A stretch of DNA of 64,000 bases from Methylobacterium marchantiae (GCF_022179405.1 NZ_BPQT01000001.1:62001-126000); one strand, 5' to 3'; positions 43,961-54,439 are shown, numbered from the stretch's first letter. Made by a program: numbers and translations. The notes: generated by a model from the letters alone, not told the origin.

Positions 43961-44758
43961 TCACGCCCCCTTGCCGCCGGACGGGGTCGCCTTGTCGAAC
44001 AGGCGGTGGAAATTGGCCGTCGTGAGCGCGGCGAAGCTCTCGAAATCCATCTCCAGGGTCTGGGCGAGGGAGCGGGCGGTGTCGGCGGTATAGGCCGGCT
44101 CGTTGCTGCGTCCGCGATGCGGCTCGGGCGCCAGGAACGGCGCGTCGGTCTCCACCAGGATACGGTCCTGGGGCACGGCCAGGGCGATGTCCCGCAACGC
44201 GTGCGAGCGCCGGAAGGTGACGATGCCCGAGAACGAGATCGACAGCCCGAGCTCGACTCCCACCTCGGCCAGGCGCCGGCCCGAGGAGAAGCAGTGCAGC
44301 ACCGCCCTGAAGGTACCGCGCTTCATCTCGTCGACGAGTACCGATTCCATGTGCTCGTCGGCATCGCGGGCATGGATGACGAGGGGGAGGCCGGTCTCGC
44401 GAGAAGCCGCGATATGCCGGCGGAACACCCGCTCCTGCACCGCTTCCGGCGCCGCGTCCTCGTAATGGTAATCGAGGCCCGCCTCGCCGATGCCGATGCA
44501 GCGCGGATGACGGGTGAGGGCGACGATCTCCTCCGTCGGTACGTCGGGCTCGTCCCCTGCCCCGTTCGGATGGGTGCCCACCGTGTGCCAGATCTGGGGA
44601 TGGGCCTCGGACAGGGCCTCGTAGACCCGTGCCTTGGCGACCCGCGTCGAGATGGTGAGCATCCCGGTGACGCCCGCCGCCTCGGCGCGGGCGATCACGC
44701 CGGGAAGATCCTCGGCGAAATTCGGGAAATCGAGATGGCAGTGGCTGTCGACCAGCAT
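43961..44758 (-). CDS. TatD-family metal-dependent hydrolase
   Basis: A 265-residue TIM-barrel nuclease/hydrolase: MLVDSHCHLDFPNFAEDL with the first metal HxH, GIGEAGLDYHYED, LVIHARDADEHM, AVLHCFSSGRR, and the C-terminal ILVETDAPFLAPEPHRG. It cleaves DNA 3' ends or related substrates. It sits 50 bases after the metG stop. The start MLVDSH (44758) is the family norm; an in-frame ATG at 44785 lies over a 12-bp tandem duplication (AAGGAACTCGGC twice). Confidence 0.9.
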   Translation of the reverse strand: MLVDSHCHLDFPNFAEDLPGVIARAEAAGVTGMLTISTRVAKARVYEALSEAHPQIWHTVGTHPNGAGDEPDVPTEEIVALTRHPRCIGIGEAGLDYHYEDAAPEAVQERVFRRHIAASRETGLPLVIHARDADEHMESVLVDEMKRGTFRAVLHCFSSGRRLAEVGVELGLSISFSGIVTFRRSHALRDIALAVPQDRILVETDAPFLAPEPHRGRSNEPAYTADTARSLAQTLEMDFESFAALTTANFHRLFDKATPSGGKGA

Positions 44759-44808
44759 GAAGGAACTCGGCAAGGAACTCGGCATGAATGCGAGGGTGGG
44801 CTCGGGCT

Positions 44809-46410
44809 TCAGGCGCCCGGAACTTCCGGCTCGACGAAGCGCGGGAAAAGCCCCACGGGCGACGGCAGGGCGGTGCCCGGCACGAGCCGACCGCCCTCCC
44901 CTATATCGGCGAGTTGCCGCCGGTCGGCCGGCACGGCCAGGAGGTCGAGGAGCTTGGCCCCCGCTTCCGGCATGAACGGCTGCACCAGGATGGCGATGGC
45001 GCGCAGGGTCTCCGCCACCACGTAGAGGGAGGCAGCCATACGGGCCGGGTCGGTCTTGCGCAGGACCCAGGGCTTCTGCGCGTCGAAATAGCGGTCGGAG
45101 GCCGTGACGACAGCCCAGATATCGGCGAGCGCCGTATGGAGGGCGAGCTTGTCCATCGCCACCCGCACCGTACCGGGCAGGGCGTCGGCCAGCGTCAGCA
45201 GGGCACGGTCGTCCTCGGTGAAATCACCATGCTCGGGGACCAGCCCCGAAAGGTTCTTGGCGATCATCGACAGCGAGCGCTGGGCGAGGTTGCCGAGACC
45301 GTTCGAGAGGTCAGCCGTGTAGCGGGCGATGATCGCCTCGTGGCTGTAATTGCCGTCGCCGCCGAAAGGCACTTCGCGCAGCACGAACTGGCGGACCGCA
45401 TCGACACCGTAGGTCGAGATCAGGTCCATCGGATCGACGACGTTGCCGAGCGACTTCGACATCTTCTCGCCCTTGGAGAGCAGGAAGCCGTGGCCGAACA
45501 CGCGCTTGGGCAGGGGCAGGCCCGCCGACATCAGGAAGGCAGGCCAGTAGACCGCGTGGAAGCGCACGATGTCCTTGCCGATGACGTGCAGATCCATCGG
45601 CCAGAACCTGCTGCGCGGGTCGGAGGCGTCGGGAAAGCCCGTCACGGTGAGATAGTTGGTGAGCGCGTCGACCCAGACATACATCACGTGGTCCGGGTGC
45701 CCCGGCACCGGCACGCCCCAATCGAAATTGGTGCGGCTCACGGAGAAGTCCTTGAGGCCGGAGCGGACGAAGCTCGCCACCTCGTTGCGCCGCGTCTCGG
45801 GACCGATGAAGTCGGGCTGGGCCTCGTAGAGCGCCAGCAGCCGGTCCTGGTAGGCCGAGAGGCGGAACAGGAAGTTCTCTTCCTCCATCCAGGTCACGGC
45901 CGTGCCGGTCTCCGTCGCGCGGCGTGTCCCGTCGGCGCCGGTCTCGGTCTCGTCCTCGTTGTAATAGGCCTCGTCGCGCACCGAGTACCAGCCGGCGTAT
46001 TTCGACAGGTAGATGTCGCCATTGGCCTCCATGCGCCGCCAGAGTTCCTGGGCGGCGGCGTAATGGTCCGGCTCGGTGGTACGGATGAAACGATCGTGGC
46101 TGCAGTTCAGCGCCTCGGCCATGGCCTTGAAGCGCGCCGCCATGTCGTCGACGAGCTCACGCGGAGTGATCCCGGCCTTCACGGCGGTCTGCTGAATCTT
46201 CACCCCGTGCTCGTCGGTGCCCGTCGAGAACAGCACGTCGTAGCCGTCGAGGCGCTTGAACCGCGCGATCGCGTCCGTGGCGATCACCTCGTAGGCATGG
46301 CCGATATGGGGCGCGCCGTTGGGATAGGAGATCGCCGTGCTGATGCCGTAGGTCTTGTCGTCGGCGACGGCTTTGCCGCCCGACAGGGGTGGGCCTGAAT
46401 CGTTGGCCAT
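44809..46410 (-). CDS. metG: Methionyl-tRNA synthetase
   Basis: A 533-residue class I synthetase. [15 protein letters not shown] is the HIGH motif, and [14 protein letters not shown] is the KMSKS loop. The catalytic core also shows [15 protein letters not shown] and [17 protein letters not shown]. The anticodon domain ends around [11 protein letters not shown]. There is no C-terminal Trbp111-like tRNA-binding domain, as usual in alphaproteobacteria. It lies between holB and tatD in the conserved block; the gap to holB is 53 bases. Confidence 0.96.
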   Translation of the reverse strand: MANDSGPPLSGGKAVADDKTYGISTAISYPNGAPHIGHAYEVIATDAIARFKRLDGYDVLFSTGTDEHGVKIQQTAVKAGITPRELVDDMAARFKAMAEALNCSHDRFIRTTEPDHYAAAQELWRRMEANGDIYLSKYAGWYSVRDEAYYNEDETETGADGTRRATETGTAVTWMEEENFLFRLSAYQDRLLALYEAQPDFIGPETRRNEVASFVRSGLKDFSVSRTNFDWGVPVPGHPDHVMYVWVDALTNYLTVTGFPDASDPRSRFWPMDLHVIGKDIVRFHAVYWPAFLMSAGLPLPKRVFGHGFLLSKGEKMSKSLGNVVDPMDLISTYGVDAVRQFVLREVPFGGDGNYSHEAIIARYTADLSNGLGNLAQRSLSMIAKNLSGLVPEHGDFTEDDRALLTLADALPGTVRVAMDKLALHTALADIWAVVTASDRYFDAQKPWVLRKTDPARMAASLYVVAETLRAIAILVQPFMPEAGAKLLDLLAVPADRRQLADIGEGGRLVPGTALPSPVGLFPRFVEPEVPGA

Positions 46411-46463
46411 CGCGTCGAAACATCCTCGGATACGCGTTTCATCGAATCACAGGACGTGCCTGA

Positions 46464-47528
46464 TCACGTCCCGGCGCGCACCGCCCCTGCGAGGTCGCCG
46501 AACAGCGAGAGGATCAGCGGCCGCCGGTCGAGATTGTAGGTCGCGGCCTCCCGGGCGGCGCGGGCGATCTTGTCACACACCTCCACCAGGGCCGCAAGGC
46601 GGACGGGCGGCTCGTGGCGCCGCCTGTCGAGTTCCGAGGATACGAAGCGGAACACCGTGTCGAGGCTCGCGGCGAAATGCTCGTCCGCATCACGGCCGGA
46701 CAGCTTCTCGGCGAGCGCCAGGATGCGGCGCCAGTCGGGATGGTCGAGGCGCGATAGCAGAGTTTCCATCTCGCCGACGAGGCCGGACGTCGCAGGATCG
46801 AGCATGGCGAAGCCCTGCGCCACCGAGCCTTCGGACAAAGCGGCGGCGCGAGCCAGCGCCTCCGGGTCCGGCCGCAAGAAGGGGGGAGGGAAGCTCGCGA
46901 GAATTCGTGCCACCTCGCCCTCCCCTAGCGGACGCAGGTTGAGGGCGCGGCAGCGCGAGCGGATCGTCGGCAGGAGCCGGCCCGGCGCGTGGCTGACGAT
47001 GAGGAACAGGCAGCGCGGCGGCGGCTCCTCCACCATCTTGAGGAGGGCATTGGCGCTGTTGGCGTTGAGATCCTCGGCGCTGTCGACGATGCAGATGCGA
47101 TAGCCGTCATTGCCGGCCGTGGACCCGAACAGGTCGAGGGCGTGGCGGGCGGCGTCCACCGAGATCTTGGTCGCCAGCGTCTTCGCGTTGGCCGGTCGCG
47201 TGCGCCGCAAGGCCACGAGGTTTGGGTGGGACAGGGCCGCCACCTGTCGGGCCGCCGGATGCGTGGGATCGACGGCGAGGGTGTCCGGCATGCGGCCGGG
47301 GCGCGGGTTGGCGATGAGCCAGCGCGCCACCCGGTAGGCGAGCGTCGCCTTGCCGATGCCGCGCGGACCGCCGATCAGCCAAGCATGGTGCAGGCGGCCG
47401 GAACCGATTCCCTCGATGAAGGCGGCTTCCGCCTCCCCATGGCCGACGAGGTCCGCCTGCTCGCGCGGGCGCGGGATATCGGCGAGATCACCGGGCTCGA
47501 CGTCCTCCGGGGCACGTTCAGGCCGCAT
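46464..47528 (-). CDS. holB: DNA polymerase III delta prime subunit
   Basis: A 354-residue clamp-loader subunit. [21 protein letters not shown] is the P-loop, [22 protein letters not shown] is the AAA+ core with the sensor region, [21 protein letters not shown] carries the SRC motif, and the C-terminal domain follows. The start at ATG 47528 lies 11 bases inside the tmk 3' end, so the two are coupled. The longer upstream frame to 47624 is a shadow of tmk. Confidence 0.92.
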   Translation of the reverse strand: MRPERAPEDVEPGDLADIPRPREQADLVGHGEAEAAFIEGIGSGRLHHAWLIGGPRGIGKATLAYRVARWLIANPRPGRMPDTLAVDPTHPAARQVAALSHPNLVALRRTRPANAKTLATKISVDAARHALDLFGSTAGNDGYRICIVDSAEDLNANSANALLKMVEEPPPRCLFLIVSHAPGRLLPTIRSRCRALNLRPLGEGEVARILASFPPPFLRPDPEALARAAALSEGSVAQGFAMLDPATSGLVGEMETLLSRLDHPDWRRILALAEKLSGRDADEHFAASLDTVFRFVSSELDRRRHEPPVRLAALVEVCDKIARAAREAATYNLDRRPLILSLFGDLAGAVRAGT

Positions 47529-48222
47529 CGTCGGTGGCCTCCGGATCGGCGAGACGGCGGGGCAGGCGTGCTGCCACGGCCGCCGCGACCGCAGCTTCCA
47601 CGACGTCGGGGGGATGGCCGGCATCGATGACCATGCAGCGCTCTGGCTCCGCGGCGGCGATGGCGAGGAACGCCTCGCGCAGGCGGGTATGGAAACCGAG
47701 CGCCTCGGCCTCGAAACGGTCGGCCGCCTCGCCCTCCCCGGCCCGCGCCTTCGCCCTGGCGAGGCCGATGGCCGGATCGAGGTCGAGGATCACGGTGAGG
47801 TCGGGCCTCGTATCGCCGATGACGATCCGCTCCAGGGCCGAGAGCAGGGCCGGATCGAGCCCGCCGGCCGCTCCCTGATAGGCGCGGGTGGAATCGGCGA
47901 AGCGGTCGCACAGGACGGTCTCTCCGCGGGCCAGGGCCGGGCGGATCAGCGTGTCGAGATGGTCGATGCGAGCAGCCGAGAACAGCAGCGCCTCGGCGAA
48001 AGGGCCGTGCCTCTTCACGGTGCCGGCGAGCAGGGCTTCCCGGATCGCCTCGGCCTTTGGCGAGCCGCCGGGCTCACGCGTCGTCATCACCGGGACCGGG
48101 GACGCGCCGCGCAGCCGTGCAGCCAGCCGGACGATCTGGGTCGACTTGCCGGCTCCTTCCCCACCCTCGAAAGTGATGAACGCTCCGCCCCGTTCCGCCT
48201 GCGCACCGCCGCGTTCGGTCAC
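47518..48222 (-). CDS. tmk: Thymidylate kinase
   Basis: A 234-residue dTMP kinase: [19 protein letters not shown] is the P-loop, [16 protein letters not shown] the DR/EPGG motif, [21 protein letters not shown] the substrate loop, and [17 protein letters not shown] with the LID arginine region. It makes dTDP for DNA synthesis. The GTG start at 48222 overlaps the dac stop by 4 bases (GTGA), and its 3' end overlaps holB. Confidence 0.94.
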   Translation of the reverse strand: MTERGGAQAERGGAFITFEGGEGAGKSTQIVRLAARLRGASPVPVMTTREPGGSPKAEAIREALLAGTVKRHGPFAEALLFSAARIDHLDTLIRPALARGETVLCDRFADSTRAYQGAAGGLDPALLSALERIVIGDTRPDLTVILDLDPAIGLARAKARAGEGEAADRFEAEALGFHTRLREAFLAIAAAEPERCMVIDAGHPPDVVEAAVAAAVAARLPRRLADPEATDDAA

Positions 48223-49478
48223 GATCTGGCGCCGGCCTTATCGGTGGTGCCGACCTTGTCGAAGGCGCGGCGGAACAGGCCGGTCCCGACCTCCCAGGCC
48301 GCGTCGAGGGCGCGCTGCGGGATCGTGCCGGCCGCCACGTCCTCTCCGGCATAGACCGGCAGGTCGAGGGCCTGGGTGTCGCCGCGGGTGATCTTCAGGC
48401 GGCCGACTTCCTTGCCCTGCTCCACCGGCGCGGTCAGCGGGCCCTGGTAGACGACGCGGGCTGTGATGCGGTCGCCATTGCCGCGCGGCAGCAGCACCCG
48501 CACCGGCTTCTTGGCCACCAGCGGGACGCTGCCCTGCGCCCCACCGAAGACGGAGGCGTCCGCGACGGTCTCGCCACTTGCGAAGATCTGGCGCGGCTCG
48601 AAGGCGCGAAAGCCCCATTCCACCAGCTTGCGCGATTCGGCGGCCCGGTCACGCGCCGTCTTGAGGCCGCTCACCACCATCACGAGACGCTGGCCGTTCT
48701 GAACCGCCGAGCCGGTGAGGCCGTAGCCGGATTCCTCGAGATATCCGGTCTTGAGCCCGTCGGCCCCGATATCGAGGGTGAGGAGCGGGTTGCGGTTCTG
48801 CTGCTTGATCTTGTTCCAGGTGAATTCGCGCTCGGCGAAGATCTTGTAGAGGTCGGGATACGTGTCGATGATATGGATCGCCAGCTTGGCGAGGTCGCGC
48901 GCGGTCACCTTCTGATCCGGCGCGGAATAGCCGGTGGCATTGCGGAACGTCGAACGCGTCAGGCCGAGCTCCTTGGCCCGCGTGGTCATCATCCGCCCGA
49001 AATTCTCCTCCGAGCCGGCGATGCCCTCGCCGATCGCGATGGCGGCGTCGTTGCCCGATTGCACGATCAGGCCACGCAGCAGATCGGACAGCTTGATGCG
49101 GCTGTTGAGCTGAGCGAACATCGAGGAGCCGCCTCCCCCGGCGCCGCCCCGGCGCCAGGCGTCCTCGGTGATCTGGAATTCGCTGTCCATGCTGAGCCGG
49201 CCCTGCCGGATCTCGTTGAACACGATCTCCGTGGTCATCAGCTTGGCCATGCTGGCCGGAGAGAACAGCTCGTCGGCCGCCTTCTCGAACAGCACGGAAC
49301 CGGAATCGGCGTCGATCAGGATCGCGTGCGGAGCCGCACTCTGGAAGCTCTGAGCGAGGGCGGGGAGAGCGGCGAACAAGCCGATCGTGGACAGACCCAG
49401 TCCGACCAATCCGGCTCGAAAGCCGGCGGCCAGGTTCGTCCCGATTGTCGTCGCACGCATCGCTCGCCTCATGCCCAT
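48219..49478 (-). CDS. D-alanyl-D-alanine carboxypeptidase (PBP5/6 type)
   Basis: A 419-residue low-molecular-weight PBP with a signal peptide ([15 protein letters not shown]). The catalytic motifs are [11 protein letters not shown] (SxxK), [13 protein letters not shown] (SxN) and [12 protein letters not shown] (KTG), followed by the PBP5 C-terminal beta domain ([24 protein letters not shown]) and an amphipathic C-terminus ([15 protein letters not shown]). It trims peptidoglycan stem peptides at the outer face of the inner membrane. It lies between rlpA and tmk, the standard Rhizobiales order. Start ATG 49478 (MGMRRAMR). Confidence 0.93.
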   Translation of the reverse strand: MGMRRAMRATTIGTNLAAGFRAGLVGLGLSTIGLFAALPALAQSFQSAAPHAILIDADSGSVLFEKAADELFSPASMAKLMTTEIVFNEIRQGRLSMDSEFQITEDAWRRGGAGGGGSSMFAQLNSRIKLSDLLRGLIVQSGNDAAIAIGEGIAGSEENFGRMMTTRAKELGLTRSTFRNATGYSAPDQKVTARDLAKLAIHIIDTYPDLYKIFAEREFTWNKIKQQNRNPLLTLDIGADGLKTGYLEESGYGLTGSAVQNGQRLVMVVSGLKTARDRAAESRKLVEWGFRAFEPRQIFASGETVADASVFGGAQGSVPLVAKKPVRVLLPRGNGDRITARVVYQGPLTAPVEQGKEVGRLKITRGDTQALDLPVYAGEDVAAGTIPQRALDAAWEVGTGLFRRAFDKVGTTDKAGARS

Positions 49479-49729
49479 CGGCCCCGAGGCTTGGCTGATA
49501 AGCCCGGTCCGTTCTCGCCCGTGCGAGATGGTATAGCGAATTGCCGGCGAAATCGAACGCAACTTTGCCGATCGCAGCGCAGCGCAGTGGACCGGATGAC
49601 GCTGCCACACCAGGGAGTCTGGCGTGGTGGCGGCTTTGTTTTCCAACGGGAAGGCGAAGCCGGCCCATAGAGCAAGCATGTTGCCGCAACCGCCTCTGCA
49701 GGCGGGAAACCTCCCTCTTTGGCTTCAGC

Positions 49730-51184
49730 CTAATTGACCTCTGCGATGCGCGAGCGGCGCGCCTGGGCCGGTTTCGCCGCAGCGGTGGCGACCACCGGGG
49801 CGGACGGCTTGCCACGTCCGAATTGGGCGCTGGCGGGTTGGGAACTCGCCAGCTTGGTGCCCGCCGGCGGCACGGAGAGCTTGGCGATTCCGGCCTTGGC
49901 CGTCCCTAGCGGACCCGAGGGAAGTGGTGCGGGTCGCAGGCCTGCGACGGCGACATGCGGGGCCACGGGGCGGACAGGAGGTACGGCGACCGCCGTCTTC
50001 ACGACGGGGCCGGCGCGGCCGACCATGGGGAGGGCCGTGCCGCGCGACGGGACCGGCAGCTGAGCGACCTGGGTCCTCGGATTTGAACTGGCCGACTTGG
50101 CCTGGAGCATCTTCGGCTCGGCAGGCGATGCGACGCCGCGCCTGGAACCCGAGCCGTTCGCGGGCGCGGAACCCGACGCGAGGCGCGTCGCGGGCGGTGC
50201 GATATCGAGCGGTGCCGACCCCCTACCCTTCTGACCGGCATCCTTCGAAATCGCGTGGGCCATCTGCATCGGGGAGGCCGACCGCGCGGGGATGGTCGGC
50301 TGGAACCCGTTCGGCCGGATGGCCGTGGGCTGCAGGGCCGCCGGCACGGCGACGTGGGAACCGCCTGCCACCAGCACCGGCGCCGACCGGAGGGGACGGG
50401 ACGGGGGAGCAGCGTCATCGTCCTCAACCGCAGGCTTGAAGGCCAGGGCAGGACGCTGCGCGCGCTCGAAACGCTCAGGCTCGGCATCGGGTCCGAGATC
50501 GGCCATCATCACCGGCGAGCGGCCGCCGACGCTGGCGGGCGCGCCGTCGGTGCGCAGGGTCGCCATCAGCTTGCGGTCGTCGCTGCCGGCGGTGGAGGCC
50601 TTTCCGACATATTCCACCCGCACCTTGGCTGTGCCGCTGCGATGGAATTCGAGGGCCTGGGCCACCTCCTCCGACACGTCCATGACGCGATTGGCGTGAT
50701 AGGGTCCACGATCGTTGACGCGCACGATCATCGAATGGCGGTTCGAGAGGTTGGTCACCCGGACATAGCTCGGCAACGGCAGGGTCGGATGGGCGGCCGC
50801 GATGGAATGGCGGTCGAACACCTCGCCATTGGCGGTCATCCGGCCGTGGAAGGCGCTGCCATACCAGGATGCGAGACCCTCGCGGACGTAGCCCTTGGCA
50901 TCGTCGCGCGGCACATAGGTGCGCCCCGCCACAACATAGGGCTTTCCCGAGAAGCGGCGGCCGCCTCCCTTGGGAATGGCATCGCCCTCCTTGTACAGGC
51001 GCGGACTGGCCTTCACGCCATATTTCGGATCGTAGGAAGACGAGGAGAAGCCGGCTGGCCCGGCGAGCTTCTGGGTGTTCTGCGCACAATTCGCGGTCGT
51101 CAGAGCCACCACGGACACGGCGAGGAGGCGCAGCAGCGGTACGCCCGCCGTTTGAGCCGATCCGGCCTTCGTCGAACGCGCCAT
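49730..51184 (-). CDS. rlpA: RlpA-family septal ring lytic transglycosylase, lipoprotein
   Basis: A 484-residue lipoprotein. The signal ends in a lipobox-like VALTTANC. The double-psi beta-barrel domain (about 90-190) contains GLASWYGSAFHGRMTANGEV, FDRHSIAAAHPTLPLPSYVRV and IVRVNDRGPYHANRVMDVS with the conserved Asp. The roughly 290-residue C-terminal part is low-complexity Pro/Ala/Ser/Arg, and no SPOR domain is apparent, unlike E. coli RlpA. It cleaves denuded peptidoglycan at septa or is a structural binder. It begins the rlpA-dac-tmk-holB-metG-tatD run. Start ATG 51184. Confidence 0.9.
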   Translation of the reverse strand: MARSTKAGSAQTAGVPLLRLLAVSVVALTTANCAQNTQKLAGPAGFSSSSYDPKYGVKASPRLYKEGDAIPKGGGRRFSGKPYVVAGRTYVPRDDAKGYVREGLASWYGSAFHGRMTANGEVFDRHSIAAAHPTLPLPSYVRVTNLSNRHSMIVRVNDRGPYHANRVMDVSEEVAQALEFHRSGTAKVRVEYVGKASTAGSDDRKLMATLRTDGAPASVGGRSPVMMADLGPDAEPERFERAQRPALAFKPAVEDDDAAPPSRPLRSAPVLVAGGSHVAVPAALQPTAIRPNGFQPTIPARSASPMQMAHAISKDAGQKGRGSAPLDIAPPATRLASGSAPANGSGSRRGVASPAEPKMLQAKSASSNPRTQVAQLPVPSRGTALPMVGRAGPVVKTAVAVPPVRPVAPHVAVAGLRPAPLPSGPLGTAKAGIAKLSVPPAGTKLASSQPASAQFGRGKPSAPVVATAAAKPAQARRSRIAEVN

Positions 51185-51581
51185 ACCGAACCGCCCAGCA
51201 CTCTCGCTCTCAACACACGCGATACGGGCCGAGAGGACGGAAGAGCGATCCGGTCCGGCCGTCGCAGACCGCCTCGGAAAGGCGACCCTCGATTGCACAG
51301 ACAATTGTCGTGTCGACGTAAAGGAAACCTGAACGACGCCGATGAGCGGCTACGCCAATCATCGCTCCTTCATCAAACGCATGAGAGGACGGTCTTAAAG
51401 ATCCGCATATCTAGCAAAAATAGTGTTCGGGTGGATGTGCATATCGTCGTCCCGCACCGTGTTCCGACAGACATCGAGCCAATGTCGAAAGCTGCCACGG
51501 CAGATCAAGTTCTACAGCCAAACCCCTCATTGATATTCATTTTCTCCCGCCGATGCTTGGGTACCGGCAGGAGGCGGGATG

Positions 51582-51887
51582 TCAGCGCTGATGCGGTTCG
51601 TTGAGCCCGTCGATCGAGATCGTCCCCCGCTGTTTGAACAGCAGGTCGAGGGCTTCGAGCATGAGCGCGTGCATTTTGGTGCGCTCGGTATGAGCGAGGT
51701 CTCGAAGCTGATCGTAGACCGGCGGCTCCAGATAGACCGACATCTGCCGGGCTCGCTCTTTCAGGGTGCTCGGCACCTTTCGGGCCGGGGCATGTCCCGT
51801 ATCGAGCTTGACAATGTCGGCGGTCCTGGTCGGCGGAACGGATGCCGCGACGATGGAGGCGAGGCTCGGCCTAGGCGGCTTTGGCAT
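51582..51887 (-). CDS. Small ribbon-helix-helix-like partner of ParA
   Basis: A 101-residue protein. The first 45 residues are Pro/Ala/Ser-rich and flexible; the C-terminal half is compact: KERARQMSVYLEPPVYDQL then RDLAHTERTKMHALMLEALDLLFKQRG, resembling a ribbon-helix-helix DNA-binding motif (strand MSVYL, helices PVYDQLRDLAH and TKMHALMLEALDLL). Its start lies 17 bases inside the 3' end of the parA-like gene, so they are translationally coupled. In plasmid and cargo-positioning systems the ParA partner is often a small protein with a basic, disordered N-terminus, which fits. No name can be given. Confidence 0.75.
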   Translation of the reverse strand: MPKPPRPSLASIVAASVPPTRTADIVKLDTGHAPARKVPSTLKERARQMSVYLEPPVYDQLRDLAHTERTKMHALMLEALDLLFKQRGTISIDGLNEPHQR

Positions 51888-52509
51888 GCTTGATGACCTG
51901 CATCCGCTTCTCGATCCAAGTCCACAGCTTGCGCACTTCGGCGGCGGCCTGGCCCTTGGGATTGAACTCGGTGACGCCCTGGCCGACGCCGATCGCATCC
52001 TGGTGATCGGTGCGCGCGACGATGTTCACGTCGGGCAGGATGCCCAGTACGGCGAGGCCGTCGGCCGCATCGCGGATGCGATAGGAGCGTGGTGGGGTCT
52101 GGTTCAGCACGAAGGCGAACTTCTTCTCCAGGCGATAGACTGCGGCCAGGGTCGGCTTGAAGGCGCGCAGATCCGCCGGAGTGGGGCGGCAGGGGATGAT
52201 GCAGAGGTCGGCCGCGCGGATCGCGGAGAGGGTCCCGGTGGAATCGACGCCGGGCGTATCGATGAAAACGTAGTCGTAGGCCGACTGCCGGAGTTGGGCC
52301 ATGACGGCATCGATCTGCGTCGCATCGATCTGCGCGACCTCCGGGCCGTCCACCGTGCGGTGATCGAGCCAGTCGCTGATCGTCGCTTGGCGATCCATCT
52401 CGAGAATGCAGACCGACAGGCCGCGCTCCTGCGCCGCAACGGCCAGGGAGATGCACAACGTGCTCTTCCCGCTGCCCCCCTTTTGGGTGACGAAGGTGAT
52501 GGCTTTCAT
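51871..52509 (-). CDS. ParA/MinD-family ATPase
   Basis: A 212-residue ATPase. MKAITFVTQKGGSGKSTLCI carries the deviant Walker A with the signature lysine, FIDTPGVDS is Walker B, LEMDRQATISDWLDHR is the switch I region, and CRPTPADLRAFKPTLAAVY follows. Its length matches plasmid-type/orphan ParAs, not the chromosomal ParA of ParABS. It is followed by a coupled small RHH-like gene and lacks a parB. Such orphan ParAs position cargos such as chemoreceptors, carboxysomes or storage granules. A perfect CtrA-type box lies 168 bases upstream. Confidence 0.92.
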   Translation of the reverse strand: MKAITFVTQKGGSGKSTLCISLAVAAQERGLSVCILEMDRQATISDWLDHRTVDGPEVAQIDATQIDAVMAQLRQSAYDYVFIDTPGVDSTGTLSAIRAADLCIIPCRPTPADLRAFKPTLAAVYRLEKKFAFVLNQTPPRSYRIRDAADGLAVLGILPDVNIVARTDHQDAIGVGQGVTEFNPKGQAAAEVRKLWTWIEKRMQVIKHAKAA

Positions 52510-53003
52510 CCTGGCGCCCTTTTCTCGTCCTGAGGTGTCGTGTCCCGCCGTGCCCTGGCGATCCATCGGCACGAACGGCCGATCGAGCCACCCGCCTCGG
52601 ACCGCCACCGGATGCGCCCGAAGCCGCTGTCCTGTGACACCAGGATACCCTGATCTCGGTGTTTGGCGGATCATGGTTAACCAAGAGTTAAGGCGCCGCC
52701 CGGGCATCGCAGGATGCCGTGATCCAGGGATCGAAGCGCATCATCCGTGACGGCCGCAGCCAAGCCGAATCTGAGCGTTTATCAATCTCAAGTTGCCTAT
52801 TTATTCCCGCTCTGCGTGTTATCCTCTTTCTAACGGCCGAATTCGCCATTAGATTACGGAAATCCGTGACGGCCATCGGATGATTTTTAAACCTCAGGTA
52901 AAAATCGACTGCTGCGATCGAGAGCGTTTCGAAGCGTCGCCACCGGTCGACTCACCCCCATGCACCTCATCTTCAACGCCCATCTCGGCGGTTCAGGAGA
53001 TTC
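52510..53003. promoter_or_regulatory. Divergent region between ParA-like and PAS genes
   Basis: A 494-base non-coding gap with AT-rich segments (about 52770-52900). It contains the CtrA-type box at 52677-52691 and the sequence ATCCGTGACGGCC repeated at 52742-52754 and 52862-52874. No ORF is supported in it. Confidence 0.55.
52677..52691 (-). promoter_or_regulatory. CtrA-type binding box TTAA-N7-TTAA
   Basis: Read on the minus strand the sequence is TTAACTCTTGGTTAACC, a perfect match to the alphaproteobacterial CtrA consensus TTAA-N7-TTAAC. It is oriented toward the ParA-like gene, with its start at 52509, and also lies upstream of the divergent PAS gene. Confidence 0.55.
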
Positions 53004-53585
53004 ATGCCTCGGCGCACGAGCCCCCTAGACGACACGGACCGCATACTGGCCGCGCTCGATGCGTCGGGGGTCGTGGGCGTCTGGACCCACGACGTCTGGG
53101 CCGACCGTATCGCGGTCTCCACCGCCCTCGCGGACGTGCTCGGTCTCGCACCGGACACCGCAGCGGCGGGTATACCGCGCGACGTCTTCCTGGCGACGAT
53201 CCTCGACGAGGACCGGCTTCGCGTGGAAAACGCCCTGCATGCCTCCATCGAGGCCGGCGGCACCTTCGAGATCGCCTTCCGGACGGTTTGCGGCGAACGC
53301 CGACTCGGTTTCCGTGGACGGATCTTCCGCGATGGATCCGGTCGGCGGATCAGAGGCCTCGGCATCGCTATCGATCATACCGAGGAGAGCGCCGACCAGA
53401 ACCGACCGGAACGGCACGCCGAGCAGGCAGTGAACCGCATGGCGGAACACGCCATCGCCCTGCACGATCTCGCCGCCGGCCTCCACCAGCCGCGACTGGT
53501 CTCGCTTCTCGAATCCCTGATGCGGGAAATCGGCTTCACCCTTGCCGGCCATCTCGAAAGAGGGGAGCGACGGCGCAGCCATTAG
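53004..53585 (+). CDS. Single PAS-domain protein
   Basis: A 193-residue cytosolic protein. The PAS domain spans about residues 20-130: VVGVWTHDVWADRIAVSTAL, LGLAPDTAAAGIPRDVFLATI, DEDRLRVENALHASIEAGGTFEIAFR, with the closing GLGIAIDHTEE strand. The C-terminal 60 residues are helical with no kinase, GGDEF or HTH domain visible, so output must be by protein-protein contact. It is divergent from the ParA-like gene and sits upstream of cobF on the other strand. ATG 53004 has CAGGAGA upstream. Confidence 0.85.
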   Translation: MPRRTSPLDDTDRILAALDASGVVGVWTHDVWADRIAVSTALADVLGLAPDTAAAGIPRDVFLATILDEDRLRVENALHASIEAGGTFEIAFRTVCGERRLGFRGRIFRDGSGRRIRGLGIAIDHTEESADQNRPERHAEQAVNRMAEHAIALHDLAAGLHQPRLVSLLESLMREIGFTLAGHLERGERRRSH

Positions 53586-53601
53586 GTACGCGGCGTGCCG
53601 C

Positions 53602-54360
53602 CTATTGGATGGGCCGGCGCAGGAGATAGGTGTCCATGATCCAGCCGTGGCGGGCCCTCGCCTCGGCCCGGATACGCCGGATCTCGGCGGCGACGTCGCC
53701 GAGACGGCCCGACAGGATCATCTCGTCATCGCTCCCGAGATAGGCGCCCCAATAGATCGTGAGATCCGGGTCGAGATGGGCGAAGGTCGGGTCGCCGTCG
53801 AGCATCACTACGGTCGTGTCGGCATCCGCGGAAAGGCCTCCGGCGATCTGCCGCCCGGTGGTGATCTGCACCGGCGCGCCAATGCGGTTGAGGGCGATAC
53901 GGTGACTGGCCGCCAGGGCCTGGACGCTGGTGATGCCGGGGATCACCCGATGGTCGAAGGAGAGGCGTCCCCGCGCCACGATCCGGTCGATGATCCGCAG
54001 GGTGCTGTCGTAGAGCGAGGGATCGCCCCAGACCAGGAAGGCGCCGCACCCGTCCTCACCGAGTTCGCGCTCGATCATCGCCTCGTAGAGAGCTGCGCGG
54101 GCGCCGTGCCAATCCTCCACGGCGACGCCGTAATCGGTCGGGTTCCGGTCGCGCTCCGGGTCCTGAGCCTCGACGATGCGATAGGGTCGTTCCTCGATGT
54201 AGCGCTCGCAGATCTCCCGGCGCAGGGCGACGAGGTCGGCCTTCTCTTTTCCCTTGTCGAGGACGAAGACCACATCCACCGTGTTCAAGGCGCGGATCGC
54301 CTGGATCGTGACGTGCTCCGGATTGCCGGTGCCGATTCCGATCACGAGGATCTGTCTCAC
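53602..54360 (-). CDS. cobF: Precorrin-6A synthase (deacetylating)
   Basis: A 252-residue SAM-dependent tetrapyrrole methyltransferase: RQILVIGIGTGNPEHVTIQAI carries the conserved GxGxG, VVFVLDKGKEKADLVALRR, AFLVWGDPSLYDSTLRII and VIPGITSVQALAASHRIALN complete the fold. CobF methylates C1 and removes acetyl in aerobic cobalamin synthesis. It stands alone here: no other cob gene lies in the window. The GTG start at 54360 gives the normal family length; longer readings have shadow composition. Confidence 0.93.
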   Translation of the reverse strand: MRQILVIGIGTGNPEHVTIQAIRALNTVDVVFVLDKGKEKADLVALRREICERYIEERPYRIVEAQDPERDRNPTDYGVAVEDWHGARAALYEAMIERELGEDGCGAFLVWGDPSLYDSTLRIIDRIVARGRLSFDHRVIPGITSVQALAASHRIALNRIGAPVQITTGRQIAGGLSADADTTVVMLDGDPTFAHLDPDLTIYWGAYLGSDDEMILSGRLGDVAAEIRRIRAEARARHGWIMDTYLLRRPIQ

Positions 54361-54439
54361 GGGTGAAGCCTCCTGACACACGACCGCCTGCGATCGGCCC
54401 TGTTGCGAGCGCATGCCTTATGCTACGCTCGTCGTCGAC

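Noticed and set aside
54361-54439. Cobalamin riboswitch upstream of cobF
   Set aside because: Only 79 bases lie between cobF and the divergent gene, too short for the aptamer, and no B12-box-like sequence was seen.
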